This document shows, in pieces, positions 46,103-54,619 of a stretch of DNA of 64,000 nucleotides. A program made the position numbers and the translations under genes. Source of the DNA: CAZHDI01 sp964531285 (lineage in GTDB: Bacteria > Pseudomonadota > Alphaproteobacteria > JAJFIK01); NCBI GenBank assembly GCA_964531285.1, contig CAZHDI010000005.1, forward strand, positions 3,085 to 67,084, in the 5' to 3' direction. The notes beneath the pieces are model-generated. The model was not told where the DNA came from, made no database searches, and worked only from the letters and a program-made list of their open reading frames with translations. Within the stretch, counting starts at the first letter, position 1. The number at the start of each line of letters is the position of its first letter.

Positions 46103-46669
46103 TCAGAACGGCACCCGGCCGCCGGCATGGAGCAGATGCACCTTGGATTCGAACTCCGCGCCGCCGATCGTCGCGTCGCCGAGGCCCATATACCGGTAGC
46201 CGGCCGAGAAGGTCATCCGCCCGTCGAAGCTGTAGTCGACCCCGGCAATGGCATTCCAGGCAAACACGATCTCGTCATCGGAAAAGGCGCTGCCCGCATC
46301 CACATCGATTTGGGCGATGCCCGCGCCCACGCCGAGATGGGGTTTCACGGTGCCCGGCAGGTCGATGTCGAGATAGGTGTTGCCCAGGGCGCTGATCATC
46401 TGAAAATCGCCGTCGAGCCCGCCTTCATCCAACCCGGCCTGGGCAAAGGTGCCGGTCGCCTCGAAGCGCAGCGGGCCCTGGATGTCGTACCCGGCGGCAC
46501 CGGAGATCGACAGGCCCGTATCGGTGTCCACATCCACGCTGCCCTGCCGCAGATCGGCGAAGGCGAGACCGCCGCTCAAGCTGCCGTAGAATTCGCCGTC
46601 GGCCAGGGCCGGGGAGGCAACCAGCAGCATGAGAGCGCCGGTCGCGCCGGCAAACAGTGTCTTTGTCAT
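46103..46669 (-). CDS. Outer-membrane beta-barrel protein, OmpA/OprF-like small porin fold
   Basis: A 188-residue exported protein. MTKTLFAGATGALMLLVASP ending ALA is a signal peptide, and the mature part is a run of amphipathic strands with Gly/aromatic alternation (FYGSLSGGLAFADL, MTFSAGYRYMGLGDATI) that ends in a C-terminal aromatic residue, GGRVPF, the BAM recognition signal. This is the eight-stranded OmpA-like/OM_b-brl barrel type. Specific role is unknown. The ATG at 46669 is preferred; an in-frame start 105 bases upstream has no signal-peptide character. Confidence 0.85.
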   Translation of the reverse strand: MTKTLFAGATGALMLLVASPALADGEFYGSLSGGLAFADLRQGSVDVDTDTGLSISGAAGYDIQGPLRFEATGTFAQAGLDEGGLDGDFQMISALGNTYLDIDLPGTVKPHLGVGAGIAQIDVDAGSAFSDDEIVFAWNAIAGVDYSFDGRMTFSAGYRYMGLGDATIGGAEFESKVHLLHAGGRVPF

Positions 46670-46827
46670 ATCGGGGGGAATCCGTGAGGCAGGGGTGGGG
46701 GCGGGCCGGCACACGCCGCCGACCGATTTGATTTCAAGGGCAGATTCGCATGCCTTGGCTGATTCGTCATCCATGACATGATGGCCATGACCAAGAATTT
46801 AGGGCCCCGCCAGACCAGGGAGGCGAC

Positions 46828-47247
46828 ATGCGTCAGGCCGTGACCGAACTGACCGTCCAGACCCGCGGCACCGGCTTCGTCGAAATCACCCGCGATGTTC
46901 AAGAATGGGTCGGTGCCGAAGCGGCGGGCGACGGCCTGGCCACACTTTTTATCCGCCACACCTCGGCATCGCTGGTGGTCCAGGAAAATGCCGACCCCGA
47001 TGTGCTCACCGATCTGACGGCCTTTTTCGAGCGTGTCGCGCCCCGCGATCCGTCGCTCTATGTGCATGGCGCGGAAGGCCCGGACGATATGCCCGCCCAT
47101 ATCCGCACCCTGCTGACCGGCACCCATCTGGCGGTCCCGGTGCGGGCCGGGCGCCTGATGCTGGGCACCTGGCAGGGGATTTACGTCGCGGAACACCGGG
47201 CCCGGCCCCATACCCGCCGCATTGCGGTTCATTTGCTCACGGAGTGA
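46828..47247 (+). CDS. YjbQ/UPF0047 family protein
   Basis: A 139-residue single-domain protein of the YjbQ (UPF0047) family. Signatures are FIRHTSASLVVQENADPDV (the HTS..QENADP motif), EGPDDMPAHIRTLL and LGTWQGIYVAEHRARPH, which bear the metal-binding histidines. YjbQ proteins have weak thiamine-phosphate synthase activity in vitro and an unresolved role in vivo. GGAGG at 46820-46824 precedes the ATG. An acyl-CoA dehydrogenase gene follows 68 bases later on the same strand. Confidence 0.92.
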   Translation: MRQAVTELTVQTRGTGFVEITRDVQEWVGAEAAGDGLATLFIRHTSASLVVQENADPDVLTDLTAFFERVAPRDPSLYVHGAEGPDDMPAHIRTLLTGTHLAVPVRAGRLMLGTWQGIYVAEHRARPHTRRIAVHLLTE

Positions 47248-47315
47248 ATGGCCCGGGCGCAGGGCCTGCGCCTATACTCAAAAATGAGGAAACACCGGAA
47301 AGCGGGAGCACTCTT

Positions 47316-48578
47316 ATGGATTTCAACACCCCGGACTGGATCACGGCCAAGATCGATCAGATCGACCGGTTCATCGAGGCGGAAATCAAGCCGCTGGAAA
47401 ACAGCGACGACAATATCCGCTTCTTCGACCACCGGCGCGAACATGCGCGCACCGATTGGGACAATGGCGGCATGCCGCGCCCCGAATGGGAAGCGCTGTT
47501 GCGCGAAATGCGCCGGCGCGCCGATGCGGCGGGTTTTTTGCGGCTTGCGCTGCCCAAGGAATTCGGCGGCGAGGACATCGGCAATCTGGCCATGGCGATC
47601 ATCCGTGAGCATCTTGCGGCCAAGGGGCTGGGGCTTCACAACGACCTGCAAAATGAAAGCTCCGTGGTCGGTAACTTCCCGCAAGTCCTGATGTTCCGGG
47701 ATTTCGGTACGCCCGAGCAGAAAGACGAGTTTATCACCGGCATGCTCAAGGGCACGCACCGGATCGCCTTCGGCCTGACCGAACCCGATCACGGGTCGGA
47801 CGCCACCTGGATGGAAACCCGCGCCGTGCGCGACGGCTCGGGCTGGCGCATCACCGGGTCGAAAATGTGGAACACAGGGCTTCATGTCGCGAATTACGAC
47901 ATGATCTTCGCGCGCACGAGCGGCAAGGACGGCGAGGCGCTGGGCATCACCTGTTTCCTCGTGCCGACGGATGCGGACGGTTTTGCCGTCGAGGAATATC
48001 TGTGGACGTTCAATATGCCCACCGATCATGCCCGGGTGACCCTCGACAATGTCTGGGTGCCGGACAGCGCCATTCTCGGCCGGCCGGAGCGGGGCCTGGA
48101 ACTCGCGCAGCATTTCGTCCATGAAAATCGCATCCGCCAGGCCGCGTCCAGCCTCGGCGCCGCGCAATTCTGCATCGATGAGTCCGCCGATTATGCCCGC
48201 CAGCGCAAGCCGTTCGGCCGTCCGCTCGCGGTCAATCAGGCGATCCAGTTCCCGCTTGTGGAACTGCATACCGAGGCCGAAATGCTGCGTCAGCTCATCC
48301 GCAAGACGGCCTGGCAGATGGATCAGATGAGCCAGCCGGAAGTCGCCCGGCGTATTTCGGACCGTGTGGCCATGTGCAATTACCGGGCGAACCGGCTGTG
48401 CTGCGACGCGGCCGACCGGGCCATGCAGATCCATGGCGGCATGGGCTATTCGCGGCACAAGCCGTTCGAGCATATCTACCGGCATCACCGCCGCTACCGG
48501 ATCACCGAGGGCGCGGAGGAAATTCAGATGCGCAAGATCGCCGGGCATCTGTTCGGCTTTATCGGCAAGAACGCGTGA
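47316..48578 (+). CDS. Acyl-CoA dehydrogenase
   Basis: A 420-residue acyl-CoA dehydrogenase. The flavin loop is FGLTEPDHGSDATWMETRA and the C-terminal region is MQIHGGMGYSRHKPFEHIY, then RYRITEGAEEIQMRKIAG, with the catalytic-type Glu in TEGAEE. The N-terminal 60 residues carry an unusual acidic/basic segment (EIKPLENSDDNIRFFDHRRE). Family and length fit the ACAD10/11-type or FadE-like group seen in actinobacteria and alphaproteobacteria; substrate unknown. The start ATG follows GGGAG at 47304-47308. A perfect hairpin separates its end from the convergent GNAT gene. Confidence 0.9.
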   Translation: MDFNTPDWITAKIDQIDRFIEAEIKPLENSDDNIRFFDHRREHARTDWDNGGMPRPEWEALLREMRRRADAAGFLRLALPKEFGGEDIGNLAMAIIREHLAAKGLGLHNDLQNESSVVGNFPQVLMFRDFGTPEQKDEFITGMLKGTHRIAFGLTEPDHGSDATWMETRAVRDGSGWRITGSKMWNTGLHVANYDMIFARTSGKDGEALGITCFLVPTDADGFAVEEYLWTFNMPTDHARVTLDNVWVPDSAILGRPERGLELAQHFVHENRIRQAASSLGAAQFCIDESADYARQRKPFGRPLAVNQAIQFPLVELHTEAEMLRQLIRKTAWQMDQMSQPEVARRISDRVAMCNYRANRLCCDAADRAMQIHGGMGYSRHKPFEHIYRHHRRYRITEGAEEIQMRKIAGHLFGFIGKNA

Positions 48579-48611
48579 ACGCGAGCGTCCGTAAGGATGA
48601 GACCACAGGGC

Positions 48612-48631
48612 CGGACGGTTGAAACCGTCCG
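48612..48631. terminator. Perfect hairpin between convergent genes
   Basis: CGGACGGTT and AACCGTCCG form a perfect 9-base stem with a 2-base loop between the acyl-CoA dehydrogenase and GNAT stops. There is no T-run on either side, so it may act as a bidirectional attenuating stem rather than a classical terminator. Confidence 0.5.
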
Positions 48632-48632
48632 C

Positions 48633-49091
48633 TCAAAGCTCTTTGGTCATGGAGATGACGCAGATGCCATGGGGATCGACCGACCGGGCGCGCTCGCGCC
48701 AGCCCAGGGCGAGGTGAAAGTCCGGCGCCTTGGTGCCCTCCACCACGTCAATGCTGGCCACGCCGTAGCCCCGGTCGCGCAGGATATCGAGCGCCGCCGC
48801 CATCATGAGCCGGCCGATGCCGCGCCGGTGATGGTTGGGATCCACATAGATGTGTCGGATATGGCTGGTGCCCGGGTCGAAATCGAAATAGCCGACGATC
48901 TGGCCGGCCTGTTCGGCGACATACATCTCGTGCCAGTCTTCGCTCACGGTCCGCCGGATGCGGTGGGGCACTTCCGAGACCACATCCTCGGGCAGGATGG
49001 TGCGATAGGCGTGTACCCAGGACTGCACCGCCGTTTCGGTCAAGTCCGGAACATCCCATTTTTCTGCAGGCCTGATCCTGACAGCGGTCAT
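48633..49091 (-). CDS. GNAT family N-acetyltransferase
   Basis: A 152-residue acetyltransferase. Motif A is HIYVDPNHHRRGIGRLMMAAAL (with RRGIG) and the C-terminal half shows ASIDVVEGTKAPDFHLALGW and RSVDPHGICVISMTKEL. The ATG at 49091 is preferred because the conserved region begins there (TAVRIRPAEKWDVPDL); an upstream in-frame start would add 17 residues without similarity. Substrate unknown. It converges on the acyl-CoA dehydrogenase gene. Confidence 0.85.
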   Translation of the reverse strand: MTAVRIRPAEKWDVPDLTETAVQSWVHAYRTILPEDVVSEVPHRIRRTVSEDWHEMYVAEQAGQIVGYFDFDPGTSHIRHIYVDPNHHRRGIGRLMMAAALDILRDRGYGVASIDVVEGTKAPDFHLALGWRERARSVDPHGICVISMTKEL

Positions 49092-49492
49092 GGCGGACAG
49101 TATTCCCACGCTCGCGGCACCTGCCGTGCCGGCCCCATACATGCCGCTCTATACATGCAATCGTTAGCATCCCGCGCAAAGCCTGAAGTGCGGGACTAAG
49201 CCCTTTTTGCCGCCGCTGTTTCAAATTGGGGACAGATGCACCGCACCGTGGCGCGCCGGGTGGCCCCGGTTCGTGTTATGCGGACCTTTGGTTCATGGTT
49301 GTCATTCCGGACGGTACACGAGCCCAAAACCGCAGGTTTTGGAGGGCGCGTGTCCGATCCGGAATCCAGAGCCGCGTGCTCCGGGCTCGGCGCCCTGGAT
49401 CCCGGATCGCTCAATGGGCTCACCAAATCAGAGATTTGGTGCGACTTGGCGTCCGGGATGACGGGGCCCACCGCGTCCTTGGCTCCTCGGCC
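49092..49492. other. 400-base intergenic region holding nested inverted repeats
   Basis: No convincing gene lies between the GNAT and HPF genes, both on the minus strand. The right half, 49304-49459, is occupied by two REP/BIME-like units described separately. Confidence 0.7.
49304..49459. repeat. Pair of nested inverted-repeat units (BIME-like)
   Basis: Unit 1 (49304-49365) has outer arms ATTCCGGA/TCCGGAAT enclosing a perfect hairpin CCAAAACC-gca-GGTTTTGG at 49324-49342. Unit 2 (49399-49459) has outer arms ATCCCGGA/TCCGGGAT enclosing CACCAAATC-aga-GATTTGGTG at 49421-49441. The units are 62 and 61 bases long, share the plan but not the inner sequence, and are joined by a 33-base spacer that itself can pair (GAGCC/GGCTC). 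Confidence 0.8.
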
Positions 49493-49834
49493 TCAGCCGC
49501 GATGATGATCCTTGAGCTTGCTGACCTGGGCATCGATCTGCTTGAGCGCCGCCGCGAAGGCCCGGCGGATCGCCGCATGCGGGTCCGACCGGTCGGGACC
49601 GTCCGAGGGGCCCTGATGGACCGCGATATCCGGCTGGCCCGGCATGGTGATGTGCATGCGGACCTCGAACGGATCATGCACATGGCTTTTCTTGTTCGGT
49701 TGAGACAGGACGACCCGGCAGGAGGTCAGCCGGCTGAAATGGCGTTCCAGCTTTCGGGCTTCCTCGTGAACCATGGTCTCGATCGCCGGGGAGGGATCGA
49801 CATGCTCGAAAACGATCTCGATGGGAACCTGCAT
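49493..49834 (-). CDS. HPF/RaiA-family ribosome-associated protein, short form
   Basis: A 113-residue protein matching the ribosome hibernation factor fold: FEHVDPSPAIETMVHEEARKLER, CRVVLSQPNK and the alpha-helical end PHAAIRRAFAAALKQIDAQV. It lacks the C-terminal dimerisation domain of long HPF, so it is of the short or YfiA/RaiA type. The wording (HVDPSPAIE, DPHAAIRRAFDAA) is that of the 'HPF/RaiA family' copies common as second paralogues in alphaproteobacteria. It would bind the 30S decoding region in stationary phase or stress. Confidence 0.8.
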   Translation of the reverse strand: MQVPIEIVFEHVDPSPAIETMVHEEARKLERHFSRLTSCRVVLSQPNKKSHVHDPFEVRMHITMPGQPDIAVHQGPSDGPDRSDPHAAIRRAFAAALKQIDAQVSKLKDHHRG

Positions 49835-49891
49835 GGGGATGTCCTCTCTTGTTGAAGGGGAAAGATGGAGTCCTGAACCGGACGATGGCGG

Positions 49892-50359
49892 TCAGGCGGC
49901 CGGCAGGGATTTTTCGAGAAAATACCGCATACGGCCTGATTTCGGATACCGGACGGACCCGAACACGCTAAAGCCGAGGGTCTCATAAAAGCCGCGCGCC
50001 TGAAAATCGAACGTATCGAGATGAATATGGCTGCACGCGCGATCCCGGGCGGCGGTTTCCAGATACATCATCAGCGCCCGTCCAAGGCCCAGGCCGCGCA
50101 GGGACTCATCTATCCAGACATCCGAGATCAGCATGCTGCCATGAGTCTCGTACCAGTGACCGACGGCGCCGCCGGCCACCGAGTCGTCAGGGTTCCGCAA
50201 AAACAGGGCGAATTCGCGGCGGCCGAACGGTTCAGCCACCGCCAGCGCATGATCCAGGAGCCCTTGCTCGATCTGGGCAATATCCTCCTGACGGGGATCA
50301 TCCGTAATGTCGAGCGTGAGGCCGGGCGGCAGGCCAGATGGCAGAATCGGCGCGCTCAC
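49892..50359 (-). CDS. GNAT family N-acetyltransferase, coupled to the CurA-like gene
   Basis: A 155-residue GNAT. The acetyl-CoA loop is IDESLRGLGLGRALMMYLETAA and motif B is LDTFDFQARGFYETLGF. This reading frame starts with GTG at 50359, overlapping the stop of the CurA-like gene by four bases (GTGA, 50356-50359), which strongly supports the start and translational coupling. Of the same general type as IAA/aminoglycoside-style acetyltransferases; substrate unknown. Such a coupled reductase-acetyltransferase pair is not a standard module I recognise. Confidence 0.82.
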   Translation of the reverse strand: MSAPILPSGLPPGLTLDITDDPRQEDIAQIEQGLLDHALAVAEPFGRREFALFLRNPDDSVAGGAVGHWYETHGSMLISDVWIDESLRGLGLGRALMMYLETAARDRACSHIHLDTFDFQARGFYETLGFSVFGSVRYPKSGRMRYFLEKSLPAA

Positions 50360-51378
50360 ACCGGTTCCGGCGCGATCCGGATCAACAGTTTGCCCGTGTT
50401 CCCGCCCGTGAACAGCCGCTTGACCGTCTGCGGCGCGTTCTCCAGCCCGTCTACGATATCCGTCCGGTATGTGAGCCTCCCTTCGGCCATCCATGTGGCC
50501 AGGTCCTGAATCGCTTCGCCGATCCGTGGCAGATAATCCGTAATGATGAAGCCCTCGCAGCGCGCGCGCTTCATCAGCAGGTTTCTGAACATATAAGGAC
50601 CGGGAACCGGATCGGTAGCATTGTAACTCGAAATCAATCCGCAAATCGCGATGCGCGCGCGCAGATTGATCAGGGTCAGGACCGCATCGAGTATCTCGCC
50701 GCCGACATTCTCGAAATCCACATCGATCCCATTGGGGCATTCCCGGCGCAGGGCCTCGAGCACGTTTTCGGTCTTGTAGTTGATGCAGGCATCGAAGCCG
50801 AGATCGTCGCGCACCCAGCGGCATTTTTCGTCCGAGCCCGCCAGACCGACCGCGCGGCAGCCCTTGATCTTGGCGATCTGTCCGGCGATCGAGCCCACGG
50901 CGCCCGCCGCCGCCGAGATCACCACCGTCTCGCCGTCCTTGGGCTGGCCGATATCCAGGAGGCCGAAATAGGCGGTCGCCCCGGTCATGCCGAGGACGCT
51001 CATCCACGCATCGAGTGGCACGCCGAGGTCGGTCGGCACCTTGCCCGCTGCGTCGCCGGACACGCAGGTATAATCCTGCCAGTTCCCCAGCCCCGGCAGC
51101 ACGATGTCACCGGCCTTGAAATTGGGATGGCGCGAGGTCTCGACGACCCCCAGCGTGCCGCCGCGCATGACATCGCCGATTTCGACGGGCGGCATATACT
51201 GGTCCATATCCGACATCCAGATCCGGTTGGTCGGATCGAGCGACAAATAAATATTGCGCACCAGGATCTCGCCCTCGCCGGGGCTGGGGACCGGCGCGTC
51301 CTGCAAGGTCAGATCGCCGTCGCCGATATCGCCGACCGGGCGGCGGGTCAGGATCCATTGGCGGTTGACGGTGGGCAT
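50356..51378 (-). CDS. NADP-dependent oxidoreductase, CurA/PTGR-type MDR
   Basis: A 340-residue zinc-free medium-chain reductase. The N-terminal VNRQWILTRRPVGDI, the segment LSLDPTNRIWMSD and the nucleotide site VVISAAAGAVGSIAGQIAKI are those of the leukotriene B4 12-hydroxydehydrogenase/CurA group, which reduce the carbon-carbon double bond of alpha,beta-unsaturated carbonyls (curcumin, 2-alkenals). It is the first gene of a two-gene operon with the GNAT and is divergent from dsbD, which begins about 200 bases away. Confidence 0.9.
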   Translation of the reverse strand: MPTVNRQWILTRRPVGDIGDGDLTLQDAPVPSPGEGEILVRNIYLSLDPTNRIWMSDMDQYMPPVEIGDVMRGGTLGVVETSRHPNFKAGDIVLPGLGNWQDYTCVSGDAAGKVPTDLGVPLDAWMSVLGMTGATAYFGLLDIGQPKDGETVVISAAAGAVGSIAGQIAKIKGCRAVGLAGSDEKCRWVRDDLGFDACINYKTENVLEALRRECPNGIDVDFENVGGEILDAVLTLINLRARIAICGLISSYNATDPVPGPYMFRNLLMKRARCEGFIITDYLPRIGEAIQDLATWMAEGRLTYRTDIVDGLENAPQTVKRLFTGGNTGKLLIRIAPEPV

Positions 51379-51579
51379 GGCGGTCCTCCTGTAAATTTTT
51401 TGGGGCGTCAGGCGCCAGTCTAAACAGGGCGGGCCGGCCGGTTGAACCCTGTGGCCGTGTTGGCCCCTCGCGGACAGTTTACTTCGCCGCTTGCCGGTGG
51501 GCATGTACCCACGATAGCGACAGCTATGATGCGGCTCACGATGCCGTACACTGGCAGAAGAGCGGGTAAAGGAGCGGTC

Positions 51580-53730
51580 ATGGCGGACGCAGGACGGATG
51601 AGGGGCCCGATGCGCTGGGCGGGCGGGCTTCTGGCGATGCTGGTGTGCCTGACCGCGGCGCTTGCCGGCCCGGTCCGCGCCGCGCCCAGCGCCGCGACCG
51701 AGCATGTGTCCTTGACCCTGATCCCCGAGTGGCGGTCCGTTCCGGCCGGGGGCGGCACCTTTCGGGTGGTGCTGGAACAGGAGATTATTCCCGGCTGGCA
51801 CACCTATTGGCTGAATCCCGGCGATTCCGGCGAACCGACCGAGGCCGTCTGGGCGTTGCCCGGCGGCGTGACGGCCAGCGGCCTTGCGTTTCCCTATCCC
51901 CACCGCAAGCCCTACGGCCCCCTGGTCAATTTCGGCTATGAGGGCACGGTCCGCTTCGTGGCCGAGATGACCGTGCCGCCCGGGCAGGTGCCGGGCACCG
52001 ATCTGACCTTCGCCGCCGATGTCTATTGGCTGGTGTGCGAGGAAATCTGCATCCCCGAACAGGTGGAAGTGGATTTCACGCTGCCGGTCGCCGAAGGCGC
52101 GGCGGACATCGCCCCGGACATTGACCCGGACGGCGCGGCGGCCCTGGCGGCGGCCCTTGATACCATGCCCCAGCCCGTGCCTTGGACCGCGACCTATGAG
52201 GTCAGCGAGGGTCAGGTTACGGTCGGCGTCGCGGCGCCGGAGACCGTGCCGGCCTTCGAGTCCGGCCGGGTCCGCGAGGTGGTGTTCTTCCCCGAGCCGG
52301 ACGGCATCATCGCCAATGCCGCGCCCCAAACCGTCCGCTTCGGCGCCGATGGCTTTGCGCTNNNNNNNNNNNNNNNNNNNNNNNNNNNNNNNNNNNNNNN
52401 NNNNNNNNNNNNNNNNNNNNNNNNNNNNNNNNNNNNNNNNNNNNNNNNNNNNNNNNNNNNNATCGGGATTGCCCAGGCGTTGTTGTTCGCGCTGATCGGC
52501 GGGCTCATTCTCAATGTCATGCCGTGCGTGTTTCCGGTGCTGTTCATGAAGGCGTTCGGCTTCGTCGAGGCCGCGCGCAAGGATGCCGGCGCGGTCCGGC
52601 TCCACGGGATCGCGTTCATGCTGGGCGTGGTGCTCAGCTTTGCCGCCGTCGGCGGGGCGCTGATTGCCCTGCGCACCACCGGCGCCCAAATCGGCTGGGG
52701 GTTCCAGCTTCAGGACCCGTTGTTCATCACCGGGCTCATCTATCTCCTGCTGCTGGTCGGCCTGAACCTGTCGGGGGTGTTTGAGATCGGCCAGTCGCTG
52801 ATTGGGGTCGGCTCGCAAACACAGACGGGACGCGGCACCGTCGGCGCGTTCATGACCGGCGTGCTGGCCGCCGTGGTCGCAACCCCCTGCGTCGCGCCGT
52901 TCATGGGCGCGGCCATCGGCTTCGGTCTGTCGCAGCCCGCGCCGATCGCGCTTGGCGTGTTCGTGGCGCTGGGCTTCGGGATGGCGTTGCCGTGGGTACT
53001 GCTGGCCTTCTTTCCGCCGCTGCTGCGCCTGTTGCCCCGGCCCGGCGCCTGGATGGACATGGCCAAGAAGCTCCTGGCGTTCCCGGTCTATGCGACGGCC
53101 GCATGGCTCTTGTGGGTGCTGACCCAGCAAATCGGCCCGGCCTCGCTCGCCGCCGCCCTCGCCGGTGCGGTGCTGACCGGCTTTGCCGCCTGGGCCTGGG
53201 GCATGAGCCAGGGCGCGCGCCATCCGCTCATCGGGGCGGGCGTCGCTGCGGTCGCCTTCGCCCTCGCCGTGGCGGCCTCGCTGATTGTCATCAAGCCGGA
53301 TGCGGCGCCGCTCTCAGCCGCGTCCGCGTCCGCGCCGGCGGGGCCGGGCGCCGGTCCGGCGGCGTCCGCCGATTTCGAGGCTTTTACGCCGGCGCGCCTT
53401 GCCTCATTGCGCGATGCCGGCACGCCGGTGCTTTTGAACGCCACAGCCGCCTGGTGCATCACCTGCCTGGTCAACGAACAGGTGGCCCTGAGCCAGCCTG
53501 AGGTGGTGGCTCGCCTTGAAGCCGCCGACATTGTCTATATGAAAGCGGATTGGACCCGCCGCGATCCGGAGATCACCCGTCTCCTGGACGGGTTCGGCCG
53601 CTCAGGCGTGCCGCTCTATGTGCTCTACCCGGCCAATGGCGGGGATCCGGTCGTTCTGCCCCAGGTGCTGACGCCCCGGATTGTCCTCGATGCCATCGAC
53701 GGCGCCATCGGACCGGTCATCGGGGGATGA
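51580..53730 (+). CDS. DsbD-type thiol-disulfide transporter, interrupted by an assembly gap
   Basis: Three-part DsbD layout. A signal peptide and periplasmic alpha-like domain (PEWRSVPAGGGTFRVVLEQE, DVYWLVCEEICIPEQ with its cysteine pair) precede an eight-helix core whose two cysteines are in NVMPCVFPVLFM and ATPCVAPFMGAA. A C-terminal thioredoxin domain has AAWCITCLVNEQ (CxxC). It carries electrons from cytoplasmic thioredoxin to periplasmic partners. I use the ATG at 51580, behind AAAGGAG. The 100-N gap (52362-52461) falls between the alpha-like domain and the first core helix; both sides are in one frame. Homologues have more sequence there, so the true gap is probably longer than 100 bases. 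Confidence 0.88.
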   Translation: MADAGRMRGPMRWAGGLLAMLVCLTAALAGPVRAAPSAATEHVSLTLIPEWRSVPAGGGTFRVVLEQEIIPGWHTYWLNPGDSGEPTEAVWALPGGVTASGLAFPYPHRKPYGPLVNFGYEGTVRFVAEMTVPPGQVPGTDLTFAADVYWLVCEEICIPEQVEVDFTLPVAEGAADIAPDIDPDGAAALAAALDTMPQPVPWTATYEVSEGQVTVGVAAPETVPAFESGRVREVVFFPEPDGIIANAAPQTVRFGADGFAXXXXXXXXXXXXXXXXXXXXXXXXXXXXXXXXXXIGIAQALLFALIGGLILNVMPCVFPVLFMKAFGFVEAARKDAGAVRLHGIAFMLGVVLSFAAVGGALIALRTTGAQIGWGFQLQDPLFITGLIYLLLLVGLNLSGVFEIGQSLIGVGSQTQTGRGTVGAFMTGVLAAVVATPCVAPFMGAAIGFGLSQPAPIALGVFVALGFGMALPWVLLAFFPPLLRLLPRPGAWMDMAKKLLAFPVYATAAWLLWVLTQQIGPASLAAALAGAVLTGFAAWAWGMSQGARHPLIGAGVAAVAFALAVAASLIVIKPDAAPLSAASASAPAGPGAGPAASADFEAFTPARLASLRDAGTPVLLNATAAWCITCLVNEQVALSQPEVVARLEAADIVYMKADWTRRDPEITRLLDGFGRSGVPLYVLYPANGGDPVVLPQVLTPRIVLDAIDGAIGPVIGG
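52362..52461. other. Assembly gap (100 N) inside dsbD
   Basis: A run of exactly 100 N marks a scaffold join of unknown length. The flanks show no shared sequence. Confidence 0.99.
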
Positions 53731-53761
53731 CCATGTTCCAGCCATGCAAAGGAGCTTTCCC

Positions 53762-54382
53762 ATGCTGAAGACTGTCGCGACCGCCGCCGTTCTGGCCCCC
53801 GTTCTGGCCTTCGCGCTGGCCGGTACCGCTCTTGCCGCGCCGGACGTGGGCCAGATGGCCCCGCAATTCGATGGCACGGACACCAATGGCGAGACGTTCT
53901 CGCTGGCCGATTATCAGGGTCAGACAGTGATCCTGGAATGGACCAATCATGGCTGCCCTTATGTGAAAAAGCATTATGAAACGGGCAACATGCAGGATCT
54001 CCAGACCGCTGCCGCTTCAGACGATATCGTCTGGGTCTCGATCATTTCCTCCGCGCCCGGCAAGCAGGGCCATGTGGACGGCGATCAGGCCAATGCTCTG
54101 ACGGCGGAGCGAGAAGCCTCTCCGGCGCGGGTTCTTCTGGATCCGGACGGAACGATCGGGCGCCTCTATGAGGCCAAGACGACCCCGCACATGTACATCA
54201 TCGATGAGGAGGGCGTGCTGCGCTATATGGGCGCCATCGATGACCAGCCGACCGCGCGCAAAAGCTCGGTCGAGGGCGCGAAGAACTATGTCACCCAGGC
54301 GCTGGCCGACATGGCTGCCGGCGAGCCGGTCGCCGAGCCCGAGACGACGGCTTATGGCTGCGATGTGAAATACGCCGACTGA
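53762..54382 (+). CDS. Periplasmic thioredoxin-fold redoxin with a single-Cys active site
   Basis: A 206-residue protein with signal peptide (MLKTVATAAVLAPVLAFALA, cleavage after ALA) and an AhpC/TlpA-like redoxin domain. The active site is NHGCPYVKKHYE: the first Cys is present but the second position of a CxxC is Val, and one more Cys lies near the C-terminus in YGCDVKYAD. It is therefore peroxiredoxin-like rather than a disulfide oxidoreductase, with the C-terminal Cys possibly resolving. It begins 32 bases after the dsbD stop behind AAGGAG, so DsbD is its likely reductant. A GC-rich hairpin follows. Confidence 0.87.
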   Translation: MLKTVATAAVLAPVLAFALAGTALAAPDVGQMAPQFDGTDTNGETFSLADYQGQTVILEWTNHGCPYVKKHYETGNMQDLQTAAASDDIVWVSIISSAPGKQGHVDGDQANALTAEREASPARVLLDPDGTIGRLYEAKTTPHMYIIDEEGVLRYMGAIDDQPTARKSSVEGAKNYVTQALADMAAGEPVAEPETTAYGCDVKYAD

Positions 54383-54406
54383 TCCCCGCCGGCTCAAGAA
54401 ACAAGA

Positions 54407-54432
54407 GAGGCGCCTCCTTGCGGGGGCGCCTC
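54407..54432 (+). terminator. GC-rich hairpin after the redoxin gene
   Basis: GAGGCGCC at 54407-54414 pairs with GGCGCCTC at 54425-54432. Two further G-C pairs can form inside the loop. It is the natural end of the dsbD-redoxin operon; no T-run follows, so termination strength is uncertain. Confidence 0.55.
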
Positions 54433-54467
54433 AGACTGATGACACAGTCCTGTCCTCCGACACCGTC

Positions 54468-54569
54468 ATGCCGGACAAGCGCAGCGCCGATCCGGCATCC
54501 TGGGCGAAGGCGCCGGTTTTCCAGCGCGGGTCCATACCGTGCCGCCCTGGTTTCCCGCTTTCGCGGGGA
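54468..54569. repeat. REP-like element: second copy of the 15.3-kb hairpin
   Basis: 54468-54498 has arms ATGCCGGA/TCCGGCAT around 15 bases and matches the complement of 15375-15405 with three mismatches. Sixty bases on, CCCGC-tttc-GCGGG at 54554-54567 in the setting GGGGATGACGGG is the second REP-type stem, the counterpart of 15302-15321. The two stems thus occur together in both places, in inverted order. Confidence 0.75.
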
Positions 54570-54619
54570 TGACGGGTACGGATGGATTTTCGCCCTTTTT
54601 CTGTCACGCTCTGGCTCGA

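Noticed and set aside
49304..49459. Possible tRNA or intrinsic terminators
   Set aside because: No cloverleaf or TPsiC-like motif is present, and the stems have no T-run; the nested arms fit REP/BIME elements better.
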